From Nitrospirillum viridazoti (GTDB taxonomy: Bacteria > Pseudomonadota > Alphaproteobacteria > Azospirillales > Azospirillaceae): a stretch of DNA of 64,000 nt. Positions 16,232-24,716 of this stretch are shown piece by piece (within the stretch, counting starts at the first letter, position 1; each line of letters opens with the position of its first letter). The DNA is taken from the NCBI RefSeq assembly GCF_007827975.1, contig NZ_VITT01000009.1; one strand, 5' to 3'. Position numbers and translations under genes: made by a program. The notes beneath the pieces are model-generated. The model was not told the origin of the DNA, ran no database searches, and saw only the letters and a list, made by a program, of their open reading frames with translations.

Positions 16232-18574
16232 TCAGTAGTCGTAGCGCAGGGTGATCCCGACCGTACGCGGCCGGCCCAATATCTGCCGCTGGTCCGGCAG
16301 CTCCGTATCCACTTCCAGCAATTGCTTGGTATTGAAGATATTGGTGGCGAATATCTCCGCCTGCAGGCCGCTGCTCACATCCATGCCAATACGGGCGTCG
16401 ACCACGGTGAAATTGCCGGCGGGTTGCGCTTCCGTCGAGGCCCCGGGGAAACGGTTGAGATAGCCGGAAATGTAGCGGACATCGACCCTGGCGAAGGCGG
16501 ACTTGTCCACCACCGGGAAATCGTACTGCGCCCCACCCTGCACGCTCCATCGCGGGATACCGGGCAGCCGGTTTCCCTTTTTCCCGCCTATCCCGGTCGA
16601 GGGCGGGGAGTCGCTTTGCAGAGTGGCGTCGGTGAAGGACCCCGACGTGTTCAGGGTCAGGCTCTTGGTGACCCGCCAGGAGAAGTCCATTTCCAAGCCC
16701 CGGCTGCGGGCGTCGCCGGCGTTGCCGGCGAATGAGAACCCGCAGTTGGGCAGCAGGAAGCCGGTCTGAATGTCCGTCCAGTCGATGTAGAAGGCCGACG
16801 CGTTCAAGGACGCGCTGCCACCGGCCAGGCTCCGCTTGACTCCCGCCTCGTAACTCCACAGGGAGTCGGAGTTGACCGACGATGGCGCCTTGGTAAGGCC
16901 GATGGCGGCGAGGTCGGCCGCGCACGTGCTCGGCAACGGCTGGTTGGGCCCGCCGAGCCGGAAGCCCTTGGCGGCGCGGGCATAGTAAAGGCTGCCCTCT
17001 TCGGGCTTGTACTCCACTTGGAAGCTGGGCGTCGGCACGGTTTCCTCGGTGCGGACGGAATACGATGTCACCGTGTTGCCATTGAGGGCGCCGTCCTGGA
17101 ACTCGTCGGTTGTGAGCGTGTAGTTCGCGACACGCAGGCCGGCGGACAGCTTCAGGCTTTCAATGGGACGGTAGGACAATTCACCGAAGCCGGAGAGTTG
17201 CTCACCCACGTTGCGGTCGTTCTTGTAGAAAAGCGAGGAGCCTGCCGCCGCCGGACTTCCCAACAAGACCGAGGTGAACTCCGGCATGGATTGGGCCGTG
17301 CCATGCCAGGCGGCTTCCTGGATCGCGTGGGCGGTCGTACGCGAATAAAAACCGCCGATCAGGATGCCGAACGGGTTGAGGGCATCCGACGAGAATCGGA
17401 TTTCCTGACTGAAGTTCTTGTTCTCGTTGTCGTCATCCAGGGAAATGGGCGCTCCGAGGAAAGGGGCGGAGACGTCCCGATACTGCACCTGGCTTCGGTT
17501 CAAATACGCCGTGACCGAGGTCAGCGAGCCGAACCCCAGGTCGTAATTGATCAGGGCGTCGTAAAGCTGATAGTTGTCCTTGAGCATTTCCGGCAGGAAA
17601 CGCGACTGGGTATAAGTGCCCAGGGTGGCCATGTTCTCCGGCAGACCATTTGCCTTGGAACGCTGCGCCAGGGCGGTGAGGACGATCTCCAGTTTTTCCG
17701 TGGGCTGGAAAGTGACACCGGCCCGGGCCCCATCCACATTGGCCGCGTTGACATCATCCACCGACCGCGCCGGCACGCCGAACGAGGACACGCCCACATC
17801 CGCCCACGACGCCCCACCCAGGGCGGCCACGGGCGCCGACGGGTTGGGGGAACCTGGGAATCGGTCTTTGATGAAACCGGCCTCGTGATAGTGATAGCCG
17901 GCGACACGCACGGCCAACGTGTCGCTCAGCGGCGCGTTGACCGCGGCGGCGACCTCATTGCCAAGGCCGCCACCAGCCGTCGACGACAGGGAGGATTCCG
18001 CCTTGACCTGCCATTCGCCGAGCTTGGCGCGGTTCGGTACCACCTTCACCGTGCCACCCATCGACCCCGCGCCATACAGCGTGCCCTGCGGCCCGCGCAA
18101 GACCTCAACCCGCCCCACGTCGAAGGTGCGGAGATCGGGGAAGCCATTGGCATTAATGCCCAGGCCGGAACTGACGGGCACCTCGTCGATATAAAACGCC
18201 ACCGTCGGGTTCTCAGACCCCACCACGGTGGAAATACCGCGAATGACGATCTGGTTGCGCGCGGGGCCACGGTCCTGGATGACGACGCTCGGCTGCGCCA
18301 GAAGATAGTCCCCCATCCCCACCAAGCCGCGCTTTTCCAGGTCGGCCCCGGTCAAGGCGGTGATGCTGATGGGGACGTCCTGGATACGTTCGGCACGCTT
18401 TTGCGCCGTGACGACAATCTCATCCAGTTGAAGGCCGTCGCCCGCGTCCTGGGCAATCGCCATCGCGGGCGTCGCAGCGATCATCAGCGCACCCAGTCCC
18501 CCACCCAGCAGCCTTTTCCGGTCTGGCGCCAAGGCGTTCCCCCTGCCCTGTTGTCCCTTCAATGAAGCCTCCAT
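16232..18574 (-). CDS. TonB-dependent outer membrane receptor
   Basis: Outer-membrane active-transport channel (780 aa). A signal peptide (RLLGGGLGALMIAATPAMAIAQ) leads to the TonB-box region EIVVTAQKRAERIQDVPIS. The plug domain shows QIVIRGISTVVGSENPTVAF, VEVLRGPQGTLYGAGSMGGT. The barrel ends in VGITLRYDY with the terminal aromatic residue typical of these proteins. Start choice is uncertain: the ATG at 18574 gives a sensible signal peptide but has no strong ribosome site. It is followed on the same strand by two S12 hydrolases, suggesting import of a compound they cut. The type resembles Fe-siderophore and polysaccharide receptors of the alphaproteobacterial CirA/FecA group. Confidence 0.92.
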   Translation of the reverse strand: MEASLKGQQGRGNALAPDRKRLLGGGLGALMIAATPAMAIAQDAGDGLQLDEIVVTAQKRAERIQDVPISITALTGADLEKRGLVGMGDYLLAQPSVVIQDRGPARNQIVIRGISTVVGSENPTVAFYIDEVPVSSGLGINANGFPDLRTFDVGRVEVLRGPQGTLYGAGSMGGTVKVVPNRAKLGEWQVKAESSLSSTAGGGLGNEVAAAVNAPLSDTLAVRVAGYHYHEAGFIKDRFPGSPNPSAPVAALGGASWADVGVSSFGVPARSVDDVNAANVDGARAGVTFQPTEKLEIVLTALAQRSKANGLPENMATLGTYTQSRFLPEMLKDNYQLYDALINYDLGFGSLTSVTAYLNRSQVQYRDVSAPFLGAPISLDDDNENKNFSQEIRFSSDALNPFGILIGGFYSRTTAHAIQEAAWHGTAQSMPEFTSVLLGSPAAAGSSLFYKNDRNVGEQLSGFGELSYRPIESLKLSAGLRVANYTLTTDEFQDGALNGNTVTSYSVRTEETVPTPSFQVEYKPEEGSLYYARAAKGFRLGGPNQPLPSTCAADLAAIGLTKAPSSVNSDSLWSYEAGVKRSLAGGSASLNASAFYIDWTDIQTGFLLPNCGFSFAGNAGDARSRGLEMDFSWRVTKSLTLNTSGSFTDATLQSDSPPSTGIGGKKGNRLPGIPRWSVQGGAQYDFPVVDKSAFARVDVRYISGYLNRFPGASTEAQPAGNFTVVDARIGMDVSSGLQAEIFATNIFNTKQLLEVDTELPDQRQILGRPRTVGITLRYDY

Positions 18575-18681
18575 TCGGTGTTTTATGGTGGCATTGTTAA
18601 ATAAACCTTGGCGACCCCGTGTTTGATCGGCCGTCAAATTCGTTTGCCCCAGCATGGGAGTGTTGCGCCCGATGGGGTGCC

Positions 18682-18722
18682 CATAAAACAAACCCCGCGA
18701 GCTTCATATACTCGTGGGGGTT
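18682..18722 (-). terminator. Rho-independent terminator after the ureohydrolase gene
   Basis: On the minus strand, an AACCCCC-ACGAG / CTCGCGGGGTT hairpin (18691-18722) is followed by TGTTTTATGG. It lies between the ureohydrolase stop and the TonB gene start and would separate the two transcripts. The stem has one bulge and one G-T pair. Confidence 0.6.
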
Positions 18723-18789
18723 CTGGCATTCGACTTGTAGATGAATAATAATAATACCCTCAAAAATGCAGAGAGCGGGCCAATGCTGC

Positions 18790-19803
18790 TCATGCAAGTT
18801 TGTCGGCGGCCACCGCGATTTTCGTGTGACACGCTCTGGCCTTTGCCTTTTCGGTTCGCGCGTCAAATATGAAACCGAGGAAGTTCAACAAAGTCTGAGC
18901 AGCAAGGATCGATGTGCTGCCGGCGGCATCATAATCGGGTGCCACCTCCACGAGGTCCATACCGACGATGTCGTGTCGATTGGCAAGGTGCTGGAGCATT
19001 TCAAGCACCTCATAGTAGAGGAAGCCGCCGTGACTTGGGGTGCCTGTACCGGGCGCAATCGATGGGCAGAATCCATCAATATCCAGCGTTACATAAACCC
19101 GAGCGCCTTCGGGAATGCGCGCGACAACAGCTTCCGGCCCCAAGGCGCGCATTTGCCGGACTGAAATGATATCCGAACCCAGCGCCCGGGCTTCTTCATA
19201 CCCATCCCTGGCTGTAGAGGAGACGTTGCGAATGCCCACCTGGGTCAGGCCCGTCACATAGGGTTTCTCCGCGGCCCGTCGCAGTGGATTACCGTGGCCA
19301 AAGCGTACGCCATGGCGCTCATCCACGAAGTCGAGGTGGGCATCGATATGGAAGATATGAAAACTATCACGGCCTTCATAGGCGTCGATGCAGGGAATGT
19401 TGACCGAATGATCGCCGCCGATCACAATTGGTAAAGCGCCAGCGTCCAGAATCGCCTCGACGCCAGTTCGAATATTGGCATGGCTTTGAATTGTGTCGGT
19501 ATGAATGATGTCCGCATCGCCGATATCAACCATCCGAACGTCGGGGCCAAGGTAGACGCGATCATCCTCGTGATCATAGGCGCCCGCATGCCCGAAACTG
19601 AACAGCGTGGATGCTTCCCGCACCGATCGCGGCCCGAACCGCGCGCCAGCGCGATATTGCGTGCCGGCATCGAATGGCGCGCCGAGGATGGCGACATCGG
19701 CATCGATACGGGACCAGTCCTGCATATACGGGCTTTTCCCGAAGGTGCAGATGCCGACGAAAGGCAGGTTCAATCTCCCTGCTTCATATGCGTGACCGCT
19801 CAT
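18790..19803 (-). CDS. Ureohydrolase, agmatinase/guanidinobutyrase-like
   Basis: Mn-dependent hydrolase (337 aa) of the arginase/agmatinase family, which releases urea from guanidino compounds. Metal-binding motifs are present: VIGGDHSVNIP, FHIDAHLDFVDE and TLDIDGFCPSIAPGTGTP. The early GAPFDAGTQYRAGARFGP block is typical of agmatinases and guanidino-acid hydrolases. Oddly, the usual D/E-P of 'D-DP--APGTGTP' reads Cys-Pro here, while the DxD ligands are kept. The gene is less G+C-rich than the TonB gene next to it and may belong to an imported segment together with 20133-22544. Confidence 0.9.
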   Translation of the reverse strand: MSGHAYEAGRLNLPFVGICTFGKSPYMQDWSRIDADVAILGAPFDAGTQYRAGARFGPRSVREASTLFSFGHAGAYDHEDDRVYLGPDVRMVDIGDADIIHTDTIQSHANIRTGVEAILDAGALPIVIGGDHSVNIPCIDAYEGRDSFHIFHIDAHLDFVDERHGVRFGHGNPLRRAAEKPYVTGLTQVGIRNVSSTARDGYEEARALGSDIISVRQMRALGPEAVVARIPEGARVYVTLDIDGFCPSIAPGTGTPSHGGFLYYEVLEMLQHLANRHDIVGMDLVEVAPDYDAAGSTSILAAQTLLNFLGFIFDARTEKAKARACHTKIAVAADKLA

Positions 19804-20132
19804 CAGTCAAACTCCATAATCTGAGTCAATAGACAAGTTGGGCGGTCGCGACGTGAGAAAATGATTGTCAGATTTTCACCTTCCCTGCCGATCCCGTGGC
19901 TCAAAGTAACGACTTCTAAGGCCAGAGGCAGCGGATTTCCTTTGCGTAACCCTTAAGTTTATTTGAGATGCCGCGCAAAGCTGAGCATCGGATGCCCGCC
20001 ACCGGCCTGGCGGAGGGACTGTCATGGCATCGCAAACAAAGCAAATTGGAAATCAAACGCGCGTTCGTGCGGACTGTCTCAAGATGCCTTTACTTATAGA
20101 TTGGAGAAAAGCCGCATGATCGGCACGATCTG
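19804..20132. other. Intergenic region between ureohydrolase and MFS genes
   Basis: About 330 bases of lower G+C between two divergent genes, so promoters for both should lie here. I see no strong -35/-10 pair. A five-codon open frame (ATG at 20116, MIGTI) has a good GGAGAAAA ribosome site and its stop overlaps the ATG of the MFS gene as TGATG, which suggests translational coupling. Confidence 0.4.
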
Positions 20133-21467
20133 ATGGTAGCTAGCCAAAACGGCGCGGGTTCGCATCCGACTCAGAGCGGATCAGAGGCTGCGGTGCCATG
20201 GCCGTCCAGTTCACGGGGATGGCTCACGGTCGCCATCTTTTTCGTAACGGCGATCCTTTCCTACACTGATCGCCTCATATTCAGTCTGCTGGTCGATCCG
20301 GTGAGGAACAGCCTCGGCATTTCCGATTTCCAGGTCGGCCTCGCTCAAGGCACCTCGTTCGCAATCATTTATGCTCTGGCGGGCCTGCCGGCAGGCCGGC
20401 TTGCCGATATTGCCAATCGCCGCAACCTGCTGCTCATCGGTATAATCATTTGGAGTACTGGGACAGTCGTGTGTGGCCTGGCTACCGGCATGGCTTCGCT
20501 GATCGCGGCAAGAATATTCGTCGCTGCTGGTGAAGCTATTCTAGCGCCAGCAGCCATATCGATGATCTCCGATCTTTTTCCTCAGGAACGCAGAGGCCGT
20601 CCAATGGCGGTTTTCCTATCCGGAATGAACGTGGGAAGCGGCTTGGCGATCGTCATAGGTGGAGGGGTTTTGACGCTCGCTCAGTCCGGAGCTTTCAATA
20701 GTCTTGGCGGCGGCCATTTCGCGCCGTGGCGGACGACACTCGTGCTCATCGGCCTCCTTGGCTTTCCGGTACTGGCTTTGCTTCTGCTCATCCGAGAGCC
20801 GCAACGAAGAGCCAGTCAAAGCCAGTGGAAACGCCCGTTCAGGGTCGTGCTGAATGAAATGTGGGTCCGATGGAAGCGTCTTCTTCCCATATTCGTGGCA
20901 TTAGCGGCTTTGGCGGCCGTCGATTTTGCACTGATCAGCTGGACGCCGACGCTGCTGTTGCGTGATTTTTCTGCCTCCGCCTGGGAAGTTTCCAATGGCT
21001 TTGGACTGGTGGTCCTGATTTGCGGCTTTCTGGGAACGGTGGTCGGCGGATTTGCCGCTGATAGACTGTTTATCAGGGGAGGTAACGCGCTTCGGCTTCG
21101 CTTCGCCGCCGTGCTGGGATTGTCGGGTGGACTTTCGCTCATCTTCCTTACAATTGCTCCTGCCGGATATGTCGTTGCGCTAAGCGGATTTTGGCTCTTT
21201 GTTTCCGCTGTGGCGACGATCTGTGGCATCGCGACTGCCCAAGATATTGTCCCGGACGATGCCAGAGGTTTATGCATCTCATTCATCAGCATGGGAAATA
21301 TAAGCCTAGGGCTGGGAGTTGGCGCCTCGTTGCCCGGCGCTTTGACCAGTGGAGTGATTGTGCGCATTTCCGGATTGTCGTGGGCAATCGCAGTCGCTGT
21401 GGTTCCTTTGGCGCTGATGGCTGCATTGCTCTTCGGCGCTAGCAATCGAACGCCGCGGGTACATTAA
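20133..21467 (+). CDS. MFS transporter, spinster-like
   Basis: Inner-membrane transporter (444 aa) with 12 predicted hydrophobic segments. Family marks are SYTDRLIFSLLVDPVRNSLG in helix 1, FQVGLAQGTSFAIIYALAGLPAGRLAD, and a first-half loop motif SDLFPQERRGRPMAVFLSG, all typical of the spinster-like MFS group common in sphingomonads and other alphaproteobacteria. The start follows a small coupled leader frame. It is three bases ahead of a serine hydrolase gene, so they form a two-gene operon. The region has clearly lower G+C than flanking genes. Substrate unknown. Confidence 0.9.
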   Translation: MVASQNGAGSHPTQSGSEAAVPWPSSSRGWLTVAIFFVTAILSYTDRLIFSLLVDPVRNSLGISDFQVGLAQGTSFAIIYALAGLPAGRLADIANRRNLLLIGIIIWSTGTVVCGLATGMASLIAARIFVAAGEAILAPAAISMISDLFPQERRGRPMAVFLSGMNVGSGLAIVIGGGVLTLAQSGAFNSLGGGHFAPWRTTLVLIGLLGFPVLALLLLIREPQRRASQSQWKRPFRVVLNEMWVRWKRLLPIFVALAALAAVDFALISWTPTLLLRDFSASAWEVSNGFGLVVLICGFLGTVVGGFAADRLFIRGGNALRLRFAAVLGLSGGLSLIFLTIAPAGYVVALSGFWLFVSAVATICGIATAQDIVPDDARGLCISFISMGNISLGLGVGASLPGALTSGVIVRISGLSWAIAVAVVPLALMAALLFGASNRTPRVH

Positions 21468-21470
21468 CCC

Positions 21471-22544
21471 ATGCCACACCCCGACAACCCCCTCACTGAG
21501 AAGAGTATAGAAGCAGTGGATATTGCTGCGGAATCATTCTTTCGCCAGGTGATCGAGGCGGAACATTTTTCGGGCGTCGTCATGGTAGCCCGCAATGGGC
21601 AGGTTCTGCATAAACGCGCTTATGGTCCCGTGTCCGAACATTTCAAAAATCGTGTCGCTGGCCGCTTCCATGTCGCGTCCATAACCAAGCAGTTCACGGC
21701 TGCCGCGATTATGCAATTGATTGAAACGGGAATGGTGCAGCTTGATGGACGGATCAATAAGTTTCTCCCCGAGCCTCACCGATCGGCGATCTGGGAGACG
21801 GTCAGCGTGCAACACCTCCTGTCGCATACCAGCGGCATCCCCGACTACGCCGTAACGCGCGATTATTATGACGTTGTCGATGGTTGGGCCTTTGGGAAAA
21901 CCATAGATGGGATGATACGCGAGGCGATGGCGCTTCCGCTCGATTTCGAGCCAGGAACGCAATTTCGCTACTGCAACCTCGGTTACACTCTTTTGGGCGA
22001 AATCATTGAGGTCCAGACGGGCGTCCGTTACGCGAACTATATTAAGCAGGCGCTCCTTGATCCCATGGGAATGGAGAATTCGCAGATCCATGATGAGCGC
22101 TATATTCCTACGTTGGACGATGCAATCGGCCTCCGATGGGATGATCAGCTAGGTTGCCATGTGAGGGATGACGTGGCGTCCCTGCCTGTGACACCAGCGG
22201 ATGGTGGATTGGTGACCACGCTTGACGATTTTGCTCGCTGGGTAACAGTTTACAAGTTTATGGAGCATCCCAAGCTATCGACCGTCTCTCTCGAACGCAT
22301 GCTTGTCCAGGCGGCGCCGTCTGATACATATCGTTGGCCCGAGCGAAACATGCGTGGTCAAGGTTTCTACGGCTTGGGACTCATGCGAAGCGGCGACTTG
22401 ATCATGCATGAGGGATCTATCGTCGGCTTCAGAAGCTTCTTCTTGTATAGCCGCGATGACGATCTCCTGATCGCCGTCTTCTCCAACAATACTCACAATG
22501 ACGCTTTTCATATTATTTCTGGTCTTTTTGGGATTTATAGCTGA
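21471..22544 (+). CDS. Serine hydrolase, beta-lactamase family
   Basis: S12-type hydrolase (357 aa) without a visible signal peptide. The nucleophile box is SITK (HVASITKQFTAAAIMQLI), the second motif reads YCN in FRYCNLGYTLLGEII, and the third is HEG in LIMHEGSIVGFRSFF; a HTSGIPDY block before the second motif supports the family. It begins three bases after the MFS stop with no good ribosome site of its own, so it is probably translated by coupling. It is the third S12 enzyme in the window but belongs to the lower-G+C segment and differs from the other two. Confidence 0.9.
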   Translation: MPHPDNPLTEKSIEAVDIAAESFFRQVIEAEHFSGVVMVARNGQVLHKRAYGPVSEHFKNRVAGRFHVASITKQFTAAAIMQLIETGMVQLDGRINKFLPEPHRSAIWETVSVQHLLSHTSGIPDYAVTRDYYDVVDGWAFGKTIDGMIREAMALPLDFEPGTQFRYCNLGYTLLGEIIEVQTGVRYANYIKQALLDPMGMENSQIHDERYIPTLDDAIGLRWDDQLGCHVRDDVASLPVTPADGGLVTTLDDFARWVTVYKFMEHPKLSTVSLERMLVQAAPSDTYRWPERNMRGQGFYGLGLMRSGDLIMHEGSIVGFRSFFLYSRDDDLLIAVFSNNTHNDAFHIISGLFGIYS

Positions 22545-22572
22545 GCGACTGGATAATCCACTTCGCTCTGCC

Positions 22573-22612
22573 TGTAATCAGCATGCGGTTTGGACGCCCA
22601 TCGGCACAGAAA
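22573..22612 (+). repeat. Imperfect direct repeat, left copy
   Basis: About 40 bases that match 24180-24220 at roughly 34 positions (TGTA-ATCAGCA-GCGGTTT-GACGCC). The two copies flank the MFS remnant and the D-serine-deaminase-like gene. Confidence 0.55.
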
Positions 22613-22647
22613 CCATCTCTTTCCGTTGAAATCAGCGGAGTCATTGA

Positions 22648-22791
22648 TCGCGCCGATTCACAGCCCTGGTGACCGAGCATGTCTATGGCGACCCGGCGGC
22701 GGTGGGTTGGGCCATGGTCACCGTCGCCCTGCCGGCAAGCATCGCCGGGCTGGCGCTGTTCACACGCTTCCACGCCGCCGCGCGGCGCTGA
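22648..22791 (+). pseudogene. C-terminal remnant of an MFS transporter
   Basis: An open stretch of 47 codons ending in TGA at 22789 reads FTALVTEHVYGDPAAVGWAM followed by a hydrophobic helix and ...LFTRFHAAARR. The H/Y-V-(F/Y)-GDP-A motif and last helix match the C-terminus of spinster-like MFS transporters. There is no N-terminal part upstream; instead the lower-G+C segment begins. It is in a different reading frame from the neighbouring gene. It was probably the partner of the D-serine-deaminase-like gene 33 bases downstream before the insertion. Confidence 0.65.
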
Positions 22792-22823
22792 AACCCTTCA
22801 TACAAGACACGGGGAGAACGAGA

Positions 22824-24077
22824 GTGCTTGAGGATGTGATGCTGGATGATACGGTCAAAGGCTTCCCACCGCACCAGCAGGCCCTTCTATCGCAGGTGGG
22901 CGGCCGGGGGTGGAGCCTGCTGCACGGGGACATCCCCCTGCCCGCCGCCGTCATCAAGCTGCCGGCGCTGGAGCGCAATTCCCGCTGGATGCAGGCTTTC
23001 GTCAAGGATGCCCAGGCGTTGCTGGCCCCCCATGTCAAGACCACCATGTGCCCGGCCATCATGCGCCGCCAGCTGGCCGATGGCGCCTGGGGTGTCACGG
23101 TGGCCACGGTCCAGCAAATGCGTCTCTGCCGCCGCTGGGGAGCGGGGCGCATCATCCTGGCCAACCAGCCGGTGGGTGACGCCGAACTGGTGGGCATCGT
23201 CGAGGAACTGCGGCGTGATCCCGGGTTTGATTTCTACTGCCTGGCGGATTCACCGGCCGGCGTGGCGCTGCTGACCCAGGCGGCCCTGCGGGCGGGGCTG
23301 GAGCGGCCCATCCAGGTGTTGGTGGAACTGGGCTACACCGGCGGCCGCACGGGTGCCCGCGGCGTGGACGCGGCCATGACCGTCGCCCGCGCCATCCACC
23401 AGGCGGCCCCAGCCCTGACCCTGGCTGGGGTCGAGGGTTTCGAGGGCATGCTGCCCGTGGCCGCCCCTCTCGGCCAGCCAACCGTGGCCCAGTTCCTGGC
23501 CGACATGGCGACCCTGTACCGGCGCTGTCGCGATGAAGGGCTGTTCGGCGTGGCGCAGCCCCTGCTGACTGCCGGCGGGTCCATCCACTACGACCTGGTG
23601 CTGGAGGCGTTCGCCGGGCTTGAGGCGCGCGTAGTGACCCGCAGCGGCTGCTACGTCACCCAGGATTCCGGCATCTACCAGAAGGCCCATGAGGCGCTGA
23701 GGGCCAAGCGGGCGACGGGGGGTGGCTTGGAACGGGCTCTGGAGATCTGGGCCTACGTCCAATCGCGGCCCGAACCAGGGCTGGCGCTGCTGACCGCCGG
23801 CCGGCGTGATTTCGGGACGGACGCGGGCCTGCCGGTTCCCCTGCTGCTGTCCCGCGCCGGCGCAGCGCCGGCATCGGTGGATCGGATGGGATGGGAGGTC
23901 GTCGGCGTCAACGACCAGCACGCCTACCTGCGCATCCCGGTGGATGCCGACCTGAAGGTGGGCGACCGTGTCGGCCTGGGCGTGTCCCACCCCTGCACGA
24001 CGCTGGACAAGTGGCAGCTGCTGCTGGTGGTCGATGATGACTACACGGTGGTGGATGCCTACCGGACTTATTTCTGA
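22824..24077 (+). CDS. Cryptic D-serine deaminase / D-threonine aldolase-like PLP enzyme
   Basis: Alanine-racemase-type (fold III) pyridoxal-phosphate enzyme (417 aa). The likely Schiff-base lysine is in APHVKTTMCPAIMRRQL near residue 72. The C-terminal VGLGVSHPCTTLDKWQLLL holds the His-x-Cys pair that binds zinc in eukaryotic-type D-serine dehydratases. Family members act on D-serine, D-threonine or similar D-amino acids. GTG at 22824 is preceded by GGGGAG at seven bases; an ATG at 22839 is the alternative start. G+C and codon use return to the genome norm here. It follows the MFS remnant and is closed by a strong hairpin. Confidence 0.88.
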   Translation: MLEDVMLDDTVKGFPPHQQALLSQVGGRGWSLLHGDIPLPAAVIKLPALERNSRWMQAFVKDAQALLAPHVKTTMCPAIMRRQLADGAWGVTVATVQQMRLCRRWGAGRIILANQPVGDAELVGIVEELRRDPGFDFYCLADSPAGVALLTQAALRAGLERPIQVLVELGYTGGRTGARGVDAAMTVARAIHQAAPALTLAGVEGFEGMLPVAAPLGQPTVAQFLADMATLYRRCRDEGLFGVAQPLLTAGGSIHYDLVLEAFAGLEARVVTRSGCYVTQDSGIYQKAHEALRAKRATGGGLERALEIWAYVQSRPEPGLALLTAGRRDFGTDAGLPVPLLLSRAGAAPASVDRMGWEVVGVNDQHAYLRIPVDADLKVGDRVGLGVSHPCTTLDKWQLLLVVDDDYTVVDAYRTYF

Positions 24078-24084
24078 TCGGTAC

Positions 24085-24113
24085 GCCGTCCCCGGGCCAC
24101 GCCCGGGGACGGC
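24085..24113 (+). terminator. Hairpin after the D-serine-deaminase-like gene
   Basis: A perfect 12-base-pair stem (24085-24096 with 24102-24113) and a 5-base loop lie eight bases after the stop. There is no T-run, but position and stability fit transcription end or mRNA protection. Confidence 0.55.
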
Positions 24114-24179
24114 ATGATCATAATGTCGGGGTGATAGGTGTCCATCAACTCATCATGCAGGCGCTCATCGGGGCAGGAG

Positions 24180-24220
24180 TGTAAATCAGCAAGCGGTTTA
24201 GACGCCGATCAGCATAGCAA
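24180..24220 (+). repeat. Imperfect direct repeat, right copy
   Basis: Partner of 22573-22612. The following bases to 24510 contain no recognisable gene, only a further GGTCCAACGA...ATTGTTGGTATCC block at 24399-24430 related to the repeats at 1660 and 24620. Confidence 0.55.
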
Positions 24221-24517
24221 TCGTCTGATTCTATTGAAAGCGGCCTTCAGGCTATGAGATTGATGTCTCCACACACATCGCCGTCAGCTCCACGGAGACA
24301 GTGAGCGAGCTGGTGCCGGTCGCACCTGCCCCGCTCTCTCGAGACACACCTGTCCTTTAGGAGTAGTGGGATTCCGGTTCGAGACCCTAGAGCGTAGTTG
24401 GTCCAACGAAAAAAATTGTTGGTATCCGCGTTGGTAGCGGCTCGCCGCCCAGTCGATTTTCCGTTCAATAGCAATATGTTGCAAATCCGTCCGAGTCCCT
24501 CCCTGGAGCCAACAGGG

Positions 24518-24552
24518 CCCCCGGAACCGCAAGGTTCCGGGGGTTTTTCTTT
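24518..24552 (+). terminator. Strong rho-independent terminator
   Basis: An 11-base-pair G+C stem (24518-24528 with 24533-24543) with GCAA loop is followed by TTTTTCTTT. No intact gene ends just upstream, so it is the relic of a lost transcription unit, perhaps an RNA gene: the preceding TCCGAGTCCCTCCCTGGAGC recalls a tRNA 3' end but does not fold as one. Confidence 0.8.
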
Positions 24553-24713
24553 GCCTAAAGGGCTGCCATCCCCTTGATCTATAAGAGACTCTGGGCGCGT
24601 CGTCGCACTCGGGCGCAGGTGGTCCAACGAAGGCCGTTGTACGAAATTGTCGGTATCCTGGCTGGTACCGACGTCGCCGCGTTGGTATCCTTGGCGGTCA
24701 CTGGATAGGTGAT
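24553..24713 (+). repeat. Dispersed repeat next to integrase-type DNA, copy 2
   Basis: Aligns with 1580-1790. It contains GTCGGTATCC, CTGGTACC and GTTGGTATCC boxes in a row directly before an integrase start codon. Repeated boxes of this kind upstream of a P4-type integrase suggest arm-type binding sites or an attachment region. Confidence 0.5.
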
Positions 24714-24716
24714 GCC

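Noticed and set aside
24440..24515. Possible tRNA or tmRNA 3' end before the terminator at 24518
   Set aside because: TCCGAGTCCC...GGAGCCA recalls a T-arm and acceptor end, but no complementary T-stem or acceptor strand is found upstream. It may be an attachment-site relic only.
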